Shown here piece by piece: positions 16,871 to 25,184 of a stretch of 64,000 bases of DNA (positions are counted from its first letter, which is position 1; every line of letters begins with the position of its first letter). Made by a program: the position numbers and the translations under genes. Below the pieces are notes generated by a model. That model made no database searches. It worked only from the letters and a program-made list of their open reading frames with translations, and had not been told where the DNA came from. The stretch is from Celeribacter baekdonensis B30 (lineage in GTDB: Bacteria > Pseudomonadota > Alphaproteobacteria > Rhodobacterales > Rhodobacteraceae). Location of the stretch: NCBI RefSeq assembly GCF_000299875.1, contig NZ_AMRK01000001.1, positions 62,001 through 126,000 of the forward strand, read 5' to 3'.

Positions 16871-17711
16871 ACAGATTTTGAACTATCCAATTTATAATGG
16901 ACAGACGGTCGGGGACTATCTGTCGCTTGAGTTTCTGCTTGGGGTTGGCGGGTCCATCCTTGGTGCGTTGTTTCTTTTGGCCATTGGTATGCTCATTGCC
17001 GGATGGGTCGCGCGGCGCATTCGCGGTATCGGGTCCAAGTATCAGAAACTCGACAACACTCTGTTCAATTTCCTCGGAAATATCGCCCGCTACGTCATTC
17101 TGGCCTTTACCGCGCTGATCGTTCTCAACACCTTTGGCGTCCAAACCACCTCCATCGTCGCCGTCATCGGTGCCGCGGGTCTGGCCATTGGTTTGGCGTT
17201 GCAGGGCACCCTGTCGAATGTTGCCGCCGGTGTGATGATCATCCTGTTTCGCCCGTTTAAAATCGGCGATTTTGTTGATGTTGCGGGCAAAATGGGCACT
17301 GTCAAAGACATCTCGCTGAACTTTACTGAACTGGCCGATCTGTCCAACGTTCAGGTCATCGTCCCCAACTCTCAGGTCTGGGGCAACATCATCACCAACT
17401 TTTCCACCAACCAAACCCGGCGCGCCGAATGGACGTTTGGGGTGGGTTACGGCGCCAATCTCAAAACCGCCGAAGAGGTCATTCGCAAAGTGATCATGTC
17501 CGATCCGCGCTCAATGCCCGAGCCTGAGCCGTTTATTCAGGTCAACAATCTGGGCGATTTCTCGGTCGATTTTCTGGTCCGTGTGTGGGTGAAATCCAGT
17601 GATTTCTTTCAATATCAGGCCGACATGAAACGTCAGGTGAAAGAAGCGCTGGATGAGGCGGGCGTGGACATTCCTTTCCCGACGCGCACTTTGGTCAACG
17701 CCGCCGAATAA
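16863..17711 (+). CDS. mscS: Small-conductance mechanosensitive channel MscS
   Basis: This heptameric inner-membrane channel opens on membrane tension to release solutes at hypo-osmotic shock. At 282 aa it is close to E. coli MscS. It has TM helices at about 20-45, 60-85 and 90-115. The pore-lining third helix is Gly/Ala-rich ([21 protein letters not shown]), followed by the MscS signature [11 protein letters not shown], a beta domain and a cytoplasmic vestibule ending PFPTRTL. The start overlaps phhB, so this is the last gene of a four- or five-gene run that ends at a strong terminator. Confidence 0.92.
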   Translation: MIEQILNYPIYNGQTVGDYLSLEFLLGVGGSILGALFLLAIGMLIAGWVARRIRGIGSKYQKLDNTLFNFLGNIARYVILAFTALIVLNTFGVQTTSIVAVIGAAGLAIGLALQGTLSNVAAGVMIILFRPFKIGDFVDVAGKMGTVKDISLNFTELADLSNVQVIVPNSQVWGNIITNFSTNQTRRAEWTFGVGYGANLKTAEEVIRKVIMSDPRSMPEPEPFIQVNNLGDFSVDFLVRVWVKSSDFFQYQADMKRQVKEALDEAGVDIPFPTRTLVNAAE

Positions 17712-17716
17712 ATAAA

Positions 17717-17749
17717 ACGCCCGGGGAAATGCATCCCCGGGCGTCTTTT
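17717..17749. terminator. Bidirectional terminator between mscS and peroxiredoxin
   Basis: The 10-bp perfect stem ACGCCCGGGG/CCCCGGGCGT has a T tract on each strand and lies between the stop codons of convergent genes. Confidence 0.92.
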
Positions 17750-17750
17750 G

Positions 17751-18239
17751 TTAGATCGCTTCCAAAAGCGATTCACCGGCCGAAATCGTGCAATTCCCCG
17801 GGCTTTCCTCGACTTGCAGCACTTTCACCACACCGTCTTCTGCATACAGCGCAAAGCGTTTCGAACGTCCGAACAGGCCCGCAGGCGGAGCGGTGAAATC
17901 AAGACCCAATGCCTTGATAAACGTACCCTCTGCATCCCCCAACATTGACAACCCGGCCTCATCCGCGCCGGTGTCCTTGGCCCATGCGCCCATCACAAAC
18001 GGGTCGTTCACGGACACACAGATCACCTCATCCACACCCTTGGCCGCGAAGGCGTCTTTGGTGCGGATGAAACTTGGGACATGAGCGGTGGTGCACACAC
18101 CCGTATAAGCGCCCGGCAGGCCGAAAAGCACCACGTTGCGGCCTTTGAATTTGGCGGCCAGATCGACGGAGGCCGGTCCTTCTGCCCCCAACTCAAGCAC
18201 GGTTCCGTCTGGAAGCGTGTCTCCAACAGAAATTGTCAT
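17751..18239 (-). CDS. Peroxiredoxin (Prx5/redoxin type)
   Basis: This thiol peroxidase reduces H2O2 and organic hydroperoxides in the cytoplasm. It is 162 aa. The peroxidatic Cys49 sits in LPGAYTGVCTTAH, the Prx5-type active site, and a second cysteine lies in the C-terminal SPGNCTISAGE stretch, so it could act as an atypical 2-Cys enzyme. The ATG at 18239 has GAGGATC upstream; an upstream in-frame extension has no homology. Glutathione/glutaredoxin or thioredoxin is the likely reductant in this family. No OxyR site is recognised in the 89-bp divergent interval. Confidence 0.9.
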   Translation of the reverse strand: MTISVGDTLPDGTVLELGAEGPASVDLAAKFKGRNVVLFGLPGAYTGVCTTAHVPSFIRTKDAFAAKGVDEVICVSVNDPFVMGAWAKDTGADEAGLSMLGDAEGTFIKALGLDFTAPPAGLFGRSKRFALYAEDGVVKVLQVEESPGNCTISAGESLLEAI

Positions 18240-18328
18240 TCTTGATCCTCTTCGCGTTGTCATTTGATCTCTTCACGATATAGGGTCAGGGCGTTTTCAG
18301 ACCAGTCGAAAGCGCAAAAGGAGCACGC

Positions 18329-19534
18329 ATGAGCCATTTTATCGTCGTCGGCGCCGGACAGGCCGGGCAAAGCATCGTCACCACCCTACGCGGTCAGGGA
18401 TTTGACGGTAAAATTACGTTGATCGGCGACGAACCCGTGCCCCCCTATCAGCGTCCGCCGCTGTCAAAGGCCTACCTCTTGGGCGATATGGATTTGGATC
18501 GTTTGTATCTGCGCCCGCTGAGTTACTATGCCGATGAGACCATTGATTTGCGCATGGGTGCGTCCGTCACCGCCCTCGATCCGGCGGCGAAAACCATCAC
18601 TGTCGATGGCGAACACCTCTCCTATGACAAGCTCGCACTGGCCACCGGCTCCGCACCGCGGGTTTTGCCCGCCTCCATCGGCGGGACATTGCAAGGCGTC
18701 TACACCATGCGCACGCTGGCCGATGCCGATGCGATTGAACCCGAGTTCAAAGAGGGCGCGTCGGTGTTGATCGTGGGCGGTGGGTACATCGGGCTTGAGG
18801 CCGCAGCCGTCGCGGCGAAAAAGGGGCTGAAGGTCACACTCGTGGAAATGTCCGACCGGATTTTGCAACGCGTTGCCTCGAAAGAGACCTCCGATTATTT
18901 CCGCGCTCTACATCAAAGCCATGGCGTTGACCTACGCGAAGGTGTGGGCCTCGAAACCCTTGTCGGTGACACCCGCGTGAACGCCGCGAAATTGACCGAT
19001 GGCACCACGCTGGACGTGGATTTTGTCATTGTCGGCGTCGGCATCACCCCCAATACGCAACTGGCGGAGCTGGCTGGGCTGGTGCTGGACAACGGCATCA
19101 TGACGGACCGCCATAGCTGCACCTCCAACCCGGATATTTTCGCCGCGGGCGATTGCGCCTCCTTTCCACATATGGGCCATCAGATGCGGCTTGAAAGCGT
19201 GGGCAACGCGATTGATCAAGGCGCTGTTGTGGCCAAAAACATGTTGGGCCAAGCGGTGGACTACACGCCGAAACCGTGGTTCTGGTCGGATCAATTTGAT
19301 GTCAAACTGCAAATCGCCGGGCTGTCCACCGGCCATGATCAGGTGGTGATCCGCGAAACAGAAACCACGCGCTCGCATTGGTACTACAAAGAGGGTGCGT
19401 TGATTGCGATTGATGCGATGAACGATCCGCGCGGCTATATGGTGGCCAAGCGGCTGATCGAGGCGGGCAAATCTGCCGATCCGGCTTTGGTGGCTGATCC
19501 TGCAACTGACCTCAAAGCGCTGATGCGCAGCTGA
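18329..19534 (+). CDS. FAD-dependent ferredoxin reductase (rubredoxin/putidaredoxin reductase type)
   Basis: This NAD(P)H-dependent flavoprotein passes electrons to a ferredoxin or rubredoxin. It is 401 aa with an FAD-binding Rossmann motif GAGQAG at 8-13 and the PPYQRPPLSKAYL segment near 39-51. The NAD(P) motif GGGYIG falls near 149-154, and GDCASFP near 272 completes the FAD site. A reductase C-terminal domain follows (FWSDQFDVKLQIAG). AAAAGGAG precedes the ATG. It overlaps rsmD by one base. The partner ferredoxin or oxygenase is not in the window, so the pathway is unknown. Confidence 0.88.
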   Translation: MSHFIVVGAGQAGQSIVTTLRGQGFDGKITLIGDEPVPPYQRPPLSKAYLLGDMDLDRLYLRPLSYYADETIDLRMGASVTALDPAAKTITVDGEHLSYDKLALATGSAPRVLPASIGGTLQGVYTMRTLADADAIEPEFKEGASVLIVGGGYIGLEAAAVAAKKGLKVTLVEMSDRILQRVASKETSDYFRALHQSHGVDLREGVGLETLVGDTRVNAAKLTDGTTLDVDFVIVGVGITPNTQLAELAGLVLDNGIMTDRHSCTSNPDIFAAGDCASFPHMGHQMRLESVGNAIDQGAVVAKNMLGQAVDYTPKPWFWSDQFDVKLQIAGLSTGHDQVVIRETETTRSHWYYKEGALIAIDAMNDPRGYMVAKRLIEAGKSADPALVADPATDLKALMRS

Positions 19535-20094
19535 TGCGGATCATCGCAGGAGAGTTTCGTGGGCTGACATTGGCCGCCGTTGGCAAAGGCGATGTGGGTG
19601 CGCATTTGCGACCCACAACGGACCGGGTGCGCGAAAGTCTTTTTAACGTGCTGATGGGCGGAAAATACGATGATCCCATTGTGGAAGCGCGGGTGCTTGA
19701 TCTGTTTGCGGGCACCGGGGCTTTGGGACTTGAGGCGCTGTCACGCGGGGCGGACCATGTGACTTTTGTCGATGACGGACGCAAAGCGCAGAGCCTTGTG
19801 ATGCAAAACATCACCCTGTGCAAAGCCACAGATCGCACCACGCTGATGCGGGTGGACGCCACACGTTTGCCCGCCAATCCAGATGCGCCCTATGATCTGA
19901 TCTTTCTCGATCCGCCCTATGGCAAGGCTCTGGGCGAAAAGGCCATGGCCGCCGCGATCACCGGAGGCTGGCTCACGCCACGCGCCTTGATTGTGTGGGA
20001 AGACAGTGCGGACATCATCATCCCAGAGGCGCTGACCCTTTTGGATCAGCGCAAATATGGCGAGACCAAAATCAACATCCTGGAGCCAAAATGA
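19534..20094 (+). CDS. rsmD: 16S rRNA (guanine(966)-N2)-methyltransferase RsmD
   Basis: This SAM-dependent enzyme modifies G966 of 16S rRNA during 30S assembly. The 186-aa protein has the SAM motif LDLFAGTGALGLEAL (about 55-69), the family N-terminus MRIIAGEFRG, RPTTDRVRESLFN at 26-38, and the catalytic DPPYGK at 126-131. It sits between a ferredoxin reductase and an HAD phosphatase gene, each joined by a short overlap, so the three are probably co-transcribed although functionally unrelated. Confidence 0.93.
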   Translation: MRIIAGEFRGLTLAAVGKGDVGAHLRPTTDRVRESLFNVLMGGKYDDPIVEARVLDLFAGTGALGLEALSRGADHVTFVDDGRKAQSLVMQNITLCKATDRTTLMRVDATRLPANPDAPYDLIFLDPPYGKALGEKAMAAAITGGWLTPRALIVWEDSADIIIPEALTLLDQRKYGETKINILEPK

Positions 20095-20738
20095 TCCCGA
20101 ACCTTGTAATTTTCGACTGTGACGGTGTGATCGTTGACAGCGAGCCGCCGCTTTTGGACTTTTTGCGCGATGAGTTCGCCCGCTATGGGCTCGACATCAC
20201 CTTGCATGAGTTGGAAACCAAATATGTTGGCGGTACGATGAAAACCGTGGCCGAACGCGCCCGCGCCGCAGGGGCCACGCTGCCCCCGCATTGGGAAACC
20301 GAGGTCTATCCCCGAATTTATGACATGTTGTCCACTGGCGTGCCACTCATCCCCGGCATCGAAGCCGCCTTTGACGCGCTTGATCAGGCGGCCATCCCCT
20401 ATTGCGTCGGCTCCAACGGTCCGATGGAAAAGATGGACGTCACTTTGGGCGCGCATCCGGCGGTGTTTGCCCGCCTCAAGGGGCGCATTCATTCGGCTCA
20501 CACTCATGGTGTCGCCAAACCCGAGCCAGGCCTGTTTTTGATCGCCGCAGAGACTATGGGTGTTGCGCCGGAGGCCTGTGTGGTTGTGGACGATAGCCCG
20601 TCGGGCTGCATTGCCGCACGTCGGGCAGGAATGCGGTGTTTCGGCTTTGATCCGCACCGCGATGGCGCGCGGTTGGTCTCTGAGGGGGCCGAACACCTTT
20701 CAGATATGCACGATCTGCCACGCCGCCTCGGCTTGTGA
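20091..20738 (+). CDS. HAD superfamily phosphatase (subfamily IA)
   Basis: This 215-aa cytoplasmic haloacid-dehalogenase-fold hydrolase resembles phosphoglycolate phosphatase or beta-phosphoglucomutase. Motif I is FDCDGVIVDSE with Asp9 (nucleophile) and Asp11; motif II is around CVGSNGP, with the conserved Ser in GSN; motif III Lys is in GVAKPEPGLF; motif IV is VVDDSPSG. The helical cap lies at about 20-80. The ATG at 20091 overlaps the rsmD stop by 4 bp and has GGAG upstream. The substrate cannot be told from sequence. Confidence 0.85.
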   Translation: MIPNLVIFDCDGVIVDSEPPLLDFLRDEFARYGLDITLHELETKYVGGTMKTVAERARAAGATLPPHWETEVYPRIYDMLSTGVPLIPGIEAAFDALDQAAIPYCVGSNGPMEKMDVTLGAHPAVFARLKGRIHSAHTHGVAKPEPGLFLIAAETMGVAPEACVVVDDSPSGCIAARRAGMRCFGFDPHRDGARLVSEGAEHLSDMHDLPRRLGL

Positions 20739-20751
20739 CCCATGCAAACAT

Positions 20752-20777
20752 GAAAGGGCCGCCCCAAAAGGCAGCCC
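20752..20777 (-). terminator. Weak hairpin terminator after TRAP binding-protein gene
   Basis: On the minus strand, GGGCTGCC/GGCGGCCC (one U-G pair) is followed only by TTTC; it lies 28 bp past the stop. Confidence 0.4.
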
Positions 20778-20804
20778 AGTTTATTCTAATCCCGAAGGGT
20801 CAGA

Positions 20805-21890
20805 TCATTTCTCAATGACGTGATAGGAGGCCCCAAAAGTGTCAATCCATGGGTGTTGGGTCGAAGCTGCGGCCATATCGGCGCGCGCATCTTCTACCAG
20901 TTTTGCCCCATCGTAGCCTTTGCCATCCATTTCGGTGATCCACTCGGCAATCACCTCATCCCCCAAGACTTTGATCTTGTCGGTCTCATCCTTGCTCATC
21001 ACCTCGATCGAATTGCCTGACGCGACCATGACGTTGACGCCATCTTCATCGCCCTGATCATAGGCAGCACCCGCCCATTCTGAGGCCATCAGACCCGAAT
21101 TGTTGTCGATCACGGCCTTCAGATCATCGGGCAGGCTGTCGTATTTCGCCTTGTTCATCGCCCAGATGAAATAAAGATTGTAAAATGACTGATGCCCGTC
21201 GACGTCGGTGTGACTGTCGGTCAACTCATCAAGCTTGAGCGAAGGCGCCATTTCATAGGTGATCACACCGCCGTCCAAAACGCCTTTGGCCAAGGCTTCG
21301 GGAAAAGCCGGAACCGGCATACCTACGGGTGTTGCGCCCAGTTTTTCCAGCAAAAGCGTTGAGGTCCGTGTCGGCGCGCGCAGTTTGAGGCCTTTGAAAT
21401 CCTCAACCGTTGCAACCGACCCGCCCTTTTTGTGAATCAAGCCTTCGCCATGCATATGTGCCGCGAGGACATGCACGTCTTTGAAATCATCCATCAGGTG
21501 CTGTTGCGTGAAATTCCACGCCGCAATCGACGCCAATTCACCGGATTTCTCGGTCATGAACGGCAATTCCAACGCCTCGGCTTCCGGGAAACGCCCAGGT
21601 TGATAGCCCGGAATCACCCAGCCGCCATCAATCGCGCCATCGCGGATCAGGTCATATTGGTCCGGTGCTTTACCGCCCAATTGCATCAACGGATAGATCT
21701 CGATCTTGATGCGGCCTTCGGATTCTGTTTCGATTTTCTTGGCCCAAGGTTCCATGAAATACATCGGTGACCCGGAGTTTGGTGACACGAAATGCTGAAA
21801 GCGGAGCGTCACCTCCTGCGCAAGGGCAGATGTGGTGCTTACGGCTGTCACAAGAGCCGCGGCGGCGGCGGTTTTAAACAGGTGTTTCAC
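20805..21890 (-). CDS. TRAP transporter substrate-binding protein (DctP family)
   Basis: This is a periplasmic solute receptor for tripartite ATP-independent transport of organic acids and similar anions. The 361-aa protein has a signal peptide of about 24 residues (ending ALAQE) and a DctP domain. Typical segments are YPLMQLGGKAPDQYDLIRDG and FKGLKLRAPTRTS, the latter with the arginine that usually binds the ligand carboxylate. The start is GTG at 21890 with a near-perfect AAGGAGGA. No DctQ or DctM membrane subunits accompany it, so it is an orphan receptor that must use permeases from elsewhere. Confidence 0.9.
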   Translation of the reverse strand: MKHLFKTAAAAALVTAVSTTSALAQEVTLRFQHFVSPNSGSPMYFMEPWAKKIETESEGRIKIEIYPLMQLGGKAPDQYDLIRDGAIDGGWVIPGYQPGRFPEAEALELPFMTEKSGELASIAAWNFTQQHLMDDFKDVHVLAAHMHGEGLIHKKGGSVATVEDFKGLKLRAPTRTSTLLLEKLGATPVGMPVPAFPEALAKGVLDGGVITYEMAPSLKLDELTDSHTDVDGHQSFYNLYFIWAMNKAKYDSLPDDLKAVIDNNSGLMASEWAGAAYDQGDEDGVNVMVASGNSIEVMSKDETDKIKVLGDEVIAEWITEMDGKGYDGAKLVEDARADMAAASTQHPWIDTFGASYHVIEK

Positions 21891-22069
21891 GGGCAGTCCT
21901 CCTTATGGGCTGTCTCATGCGGACCTTTCGCGGTCCGCGCCCAGTTGACGTAGGGTCTTGCTAGTACTGCTGCAAGTCATTCGCAACAGGAGGATGCGAA
22001 GATTTCTCTGACTCTTTGGTCAGGCGATTGAAGTCAAACACTATTCTTGAAAAACAGCTCTTTGCCGCC

Positions 22070-22918
22070 TTAGCCGCCAAAGCTCGGATAAAACAAACCC
22101 GCCGGGGAAAGCGTGAAAATCTCACATCCGGTTGCCGTCACCCCGATGGAGTGTTCGAACTGCGCAGAGAGTTTCTTATCCTTGGTGATGGCTGTCCAAT
22201 CATCCGCAAGGACCTTGGTTTCCGGACGACCGAGATTGATCATCGGCTCAATGGTAAAGAACATGCCCTCTTCGAGCACCGGGGCGCTGTCGCCCGGACG
22301 ACGCACAGGGACATAGTGCAGCACATTTGGCGGCGCATGAAACACCCGTCCCAAGCCATGCCCGCAAAAATCGCGCACCACCGACATGCGGTTCTTATGG
22401 GCGTGCTCCTGAATGGCACCTGCAATGTCGTCAAACGTGTTGCCCGGCTTCACTTGTTCGATCCCAAACATCAGACAGTCATGGGTGACCTGCACCAAAC
22501 GCTCGGCAAATTTCTTGGGCTGACCGGCGAAATACATCCGGCTTGAATCGCCAAACCAACCGTCTTTGATCACCGTCACATCAATATTGACGATGTCCCC
22601 ATCGACCAGCTTGTCGTCCTTATGGCCGGGAATTTTCGCCCCCGGAATCCCGTGACACACCACATAGTTCACCGAAATACAGGAGGCGTGTTTATAGCCT
22701 TTATAGTCGATGGTCGCGGACACGGTGCCAAGCTCGACCACCCGGCGGGTGATAAACGCGTCGATCTCCTCGGTGGTTGCACCGGGCACGACAAGTGGGC
22801 CGACCTCATCAAGGATTTGCGCGGCAATTTTGCCCGCCGCGTGCATGCCAGCAAAATCGGCATCCTCATAAATCCGAATTCCGTCTTTGGTGATGCGGCC
22901 GCGATGCGTCTCGTCCAA
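22070..22918 (-). CDS. map: Methionine aminopeptidase, type I
   Basis: This dinuclear metal enzyme removes N-terminal methionine from nascent proteins. It is 282 aa with all expected residues: His89 (substrate pocket), Asp113, Asp124, His187, Glu224 and Glu255 as metal ligands. The N-terminal extension (1-25) is of the Rhodobacteraceae type. No ATG exists before codon 25; the TTG at 22918 with GGAG about seven bases upstream is the best start. It lies 74 bp downstream of sfsA on the same strand. A second map copy elsewhere cannot be excluded. Confidence 0.93.
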   Translation of the reverse strand: MDETHRGRITKDGIRIYEDADFAGMHAAGKIAAQILDEVGPLVVPGATTEEIDAFITRRVVELGTVSATIDYKGYKHASCISVNYVVCHGIPGAKIPGHKDDKLVDGDIVNIDVTVIKDGWFGDSSRMYFAGQPKKFAERLVQVTHDCLMFGIEQVKPGNTFDDIAGAIQEHAHKNRMSVVRDFCGHGLGRVFHAPPNVLHYVPVRRPGDSAPVLEEGMFFTIEPMINLGRPETKVLADDWTAITKDKKLSAQFEHSIGVTATGCEIFTLSPAGLFYPSFGG

Positions 22919-22992
22919 GGGTCTACTCCATCTCTTTGCCGCACTGATATAAGGGGTTCAGCCGCGAAGGGCCAGTGCTTCGAACGGAGTTC

Positions 22993-23679
22993 TTATGCAA
23001 AGCGGCCCGCGTCAAAACGCACCTGTTCGGGCGTGATGGTGACCGAATGGACGCGAATATAGACGCCCGCTGCGCGCGCCTCTGCCTCGGCTTTGGCATA
23101 GGTCGGGTCGATATCGCCTGCGGGAGCGAAGCGATTGCAATCATCGCGCGACACCAGATAAAGCATCACCGCCCGGTCGCCCTCGGCCACACGAGCCGCC
23201 AATTCACCAAGATGCTTGGCCCCGCGCGCAGTTTTCGCATCCGGAAACTCGGCCAAGCCGGTATCGCGCGATAAGGTGACGGATTTAACCTCGATCCAAA
23301 TCCTATTCTGATTTTGTACAACCATGAAATCAGCGCGCGAATTGACACCGTATTTGACCTCCGCGTGGACCTCACCGATCAAATCCGGGATCAACCCCGC
23401 GCGCAAAGTCTCGCCTACGACCTTATTGGCAACGCCCGTGTCGACCACCACCATCGCTCCCGCAAGCTCGACAATCCGCAGGCCGTATTTGAGCTTTTTC
23501 TTCGGGTCGTCATTGGGTTCGACCCAAACCCGTGTACCCGGATCAGACAGGCCCATCATCGAGCCTGGATTGGGGCAATGCGCCGTCACCTCGCGCCCGT
23601 CGGGCAGACGAATATCCGCCAGGAAGCGTTTATACCGACGTAAAAGTGTCGCGGGGATCAGTTCGGTTTGAAAGCGCAT
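22993..23679 (-). CDS. sfsA: SfsA family DNA/RNA nuclease-like protein
   Basis: This is a 228-aa member of the sugar fermentation stimulation protein family, with an OB-like N-terminal domain and a PD-(D/E)XK nuclease-like C-terminal domain. Seen are RRYKRFLADIRL near 14-25, HCPNPGSMMGL near 34-44, EVKYGVNSRADFM near 106-118 and the core IWIEVKSVTLS. The cellular role is not settled in any organism. The ATG at 23679 matches the family start; a GTG two codons upstream has slightly better Shine-Dalgarno spacing (AAGGG) and could be used. It is divergent from the CinA-like gene. Confidence 0.88.
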   Translation of the reverse strand: MRFQTELIPATLLRRYKRFLADIRLPDGREVTAHCPNPGSMMGLSDPGTRVWVEPNDDPKKKLKYGLRIVELAGAMVVVDTGVANKVVGETLRAGLIPDLIGEVHAEVKYGVNSRADFMVVQNQNRIWIEVKSVTLSRDTGLAEFPDAKTARGAKHLGELAARVAEGDRAVMLYLVSRDDCNRFAPAGDIDPTYAKAEAEARAAGVYIRVHSVTITPEQVRFDAGRFA

Positions 23680-23725
23680 GAACACAGGACTATACCCTTA
23701 GCAACAGCCGCTCAAGGAGGTCCTG

Positions 23726-24460
23726 ATGCCCAACCCAACCGCCGCGATTCTGATCATCGGGGATGAAATCCTGTCGGGGCGCACCCGCGACGCCAATATG
23801 TACCTGCTTGCGGGCGAATTGACCCGCATCGGCATTGATTTGAAGGAAGTGCGGGTGATTTCCGATGATCGCAATGCGATTGTAACCACGGTGCGGGCGC
23901 TCTCAGACGCTTACGATCATGTCTTTACCTCAGGCGGCATCGGCCCGACCCATGATGACATCACCGCCGATTGTGTCGCCGAGGCCTTTGGTCGTTCGAT
24001 CGGTGTGCGCGACGATGCCCGTGCGCTTTTGGGCGCGCATTACGAGGCGCGTGGGGTTGAGTTCAACGAAGCGCGGATGCGGATGGCGCGGATTCCAGAG
24101 GGCGCGACTTTGATCGAAAACCCGGTCTCCATTGCGCCGGGATTCAGTCTTGAGAACACCCATGTCATGGCCGGAGTGCCCAACGTGTTTGCCGCCATGG
24201 TCGCCTCGATCCTGCCGACGCTCACGGGTGGCAAGCCGTTGCTGTCGCAGACCTATCGCATCAATCGCCCGGAAAGCACCGTGGCCGAACCTTTGGGGAT
24301 ATTGGCACAAAAATACCCCGCTCTGTCGATGGGCTCTTATCCGTTTGCCAATAATGGCGCTTTTGGCACCAATATCGTCATTCGCGGCCAAGACGGGGCA
24401 AAGGTTGATGCCGCCATTCTGGAACTTGCGGCCCTGTTTCCTGCGCATGAAAATGGCTGA
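23726..24460 (+). CDS. CinA N-terminal-domain / molybdopterin-binding (MoCF) protein
   Basis: The 244-aa cytoplasmic protein carries the MoaB/Mog-type domain seen at the N-terminus of CinA: IIGDEILSGRTRD near 11-23 and FTSGGIGPTHDDITAD near 67-82. The C-terminal nicotinamide-nucleotide deamidase domain of full-length CinA (about 400 aa) is absent, so deamidase activity is not expected; the family has been linked to ADP-ribose pyrophosphatase activity. A perfect AAGGAGGT lies five bases before the ATG. The next gene (GNAT) overlaps its end by 14 bp. Confidence 0.85.
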   Translation: MPNPTAAILIIGDEILSGRTRDANMYLLAGELTRIGIDLKEVRVISDDRNAIVTTVRALSDAYDHVFTSGGIGPTHDDITADCVAEAFGRSIGVRDDARALLGAHYEARGVEFNEARMRMARIPEGATLIENPVSIAPGFSLENTHVMAGVPNVFAAMVASILPTLTGGKPLLSQTYRINRPESTVAEPLGILAQKYPALSMGSYPFANNGAFGTNIVIRGQDGAKVDAAILELAALFPAHENG

Positions 24461-25184
24461 GCCTGCCTGTCCCGACGACTATATCACGGCGTTCGAGGCA
24501 ACATGGCCCGCGCTCAGGCGCGACCCCGTCGGCCCGTTCATCTATCGCGACGGCGCGGGGGGTGGCAGCCGTACCTCGGCGGCCACGCTTGCCGGGGATG
24601 TTTCCGCGGACGCGCTGGATCAGATCGAAGCCCGCTTTGCCGCGGATGCCCGCCCCGCGTTGTTTCAAATCCGCACGGGTGAGGCCGCGTTTGACGCGCT
24701 GCTCGCAGAGCGCGGCTACACAATGTTTGATCCAACCCTCTGCCTCGCCGCTCCGATTGAGACCTTTGCGCCCTCTGATCCCAAATGCAGCTATGTGTCC
24801 TGGCCGCCGGTCTCGATTCAGCGCGAAATTTGGGCCGAGGGCGGCATTGGTCCGGCGCGGCTTGCGGTCATGGATCGGGCCTGCGCGCCAAAAACCTCCC
24901 TGCTAGGCCGCATCAAAGATCGCCCTGCCGGGGTAGGATTTGTCGCGTTGTCTGGGTCCATCGCCGTGCTTCACGCGCTTGAAATCACACCGGCCGAGCG
25001 CCGCAAAGGCATGGCCCGCATCTTGGTGAGACTGGCCGCCGCTTGGGCCCGCACCCAAGGTGCCACCGCGCTTGCCCTGCAAGTTACGCGCGCCAACACC
25101 GCCGCTCTTGCGCTTTATTCTTCGCTTGGACTGCGTGAAATCGGCCAGTACCACTATAGAACCAAACCGATGACCGAGGCCTGA
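24447..25184 (+). CDS. GNAT family N-acetyltransferase
   Basis: This 245-aa protein has a C-terminal acetyl-CoA-binding GNAT domain (about 150-240). Motif A is ITPAERRKGMARILVRLAA, with the R/Q-x-x-G-x-G/A pattern, followed by NTAALALYSSLGL typical of motif B. The N-terminal 140 residues form a less conserved GNAT-like half, giving a tandem arrangement. The first ATG at 24447 overlaps the CinA-like gene by 14 bp; a second at 24453 is equally possible. No independent ribosome site is seen, so translation is probably coupled. The acetyl acceptor is unknown. Confidence 0.8.
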   Translation: MKMAEPACPDDYITAFEATWPALRRDPVGPFIYRDGAGGGSRTSAATLAGDVSADALDQIEARFAADARPALFQIRTGEAAFDALLAERGYTMFDPTLCLAAPIETFAPSDPKCSYVSWPPVSIQREIWAEGGIGPARLAVMDRACAPKTSLLGRIKDRPAGVGFVALSGSIAVLHALEITPAERRKGMARILVRLAAAWARTQGATALALQVTRANTAALALYSSLGLREIGQYHYRTKPMTEA

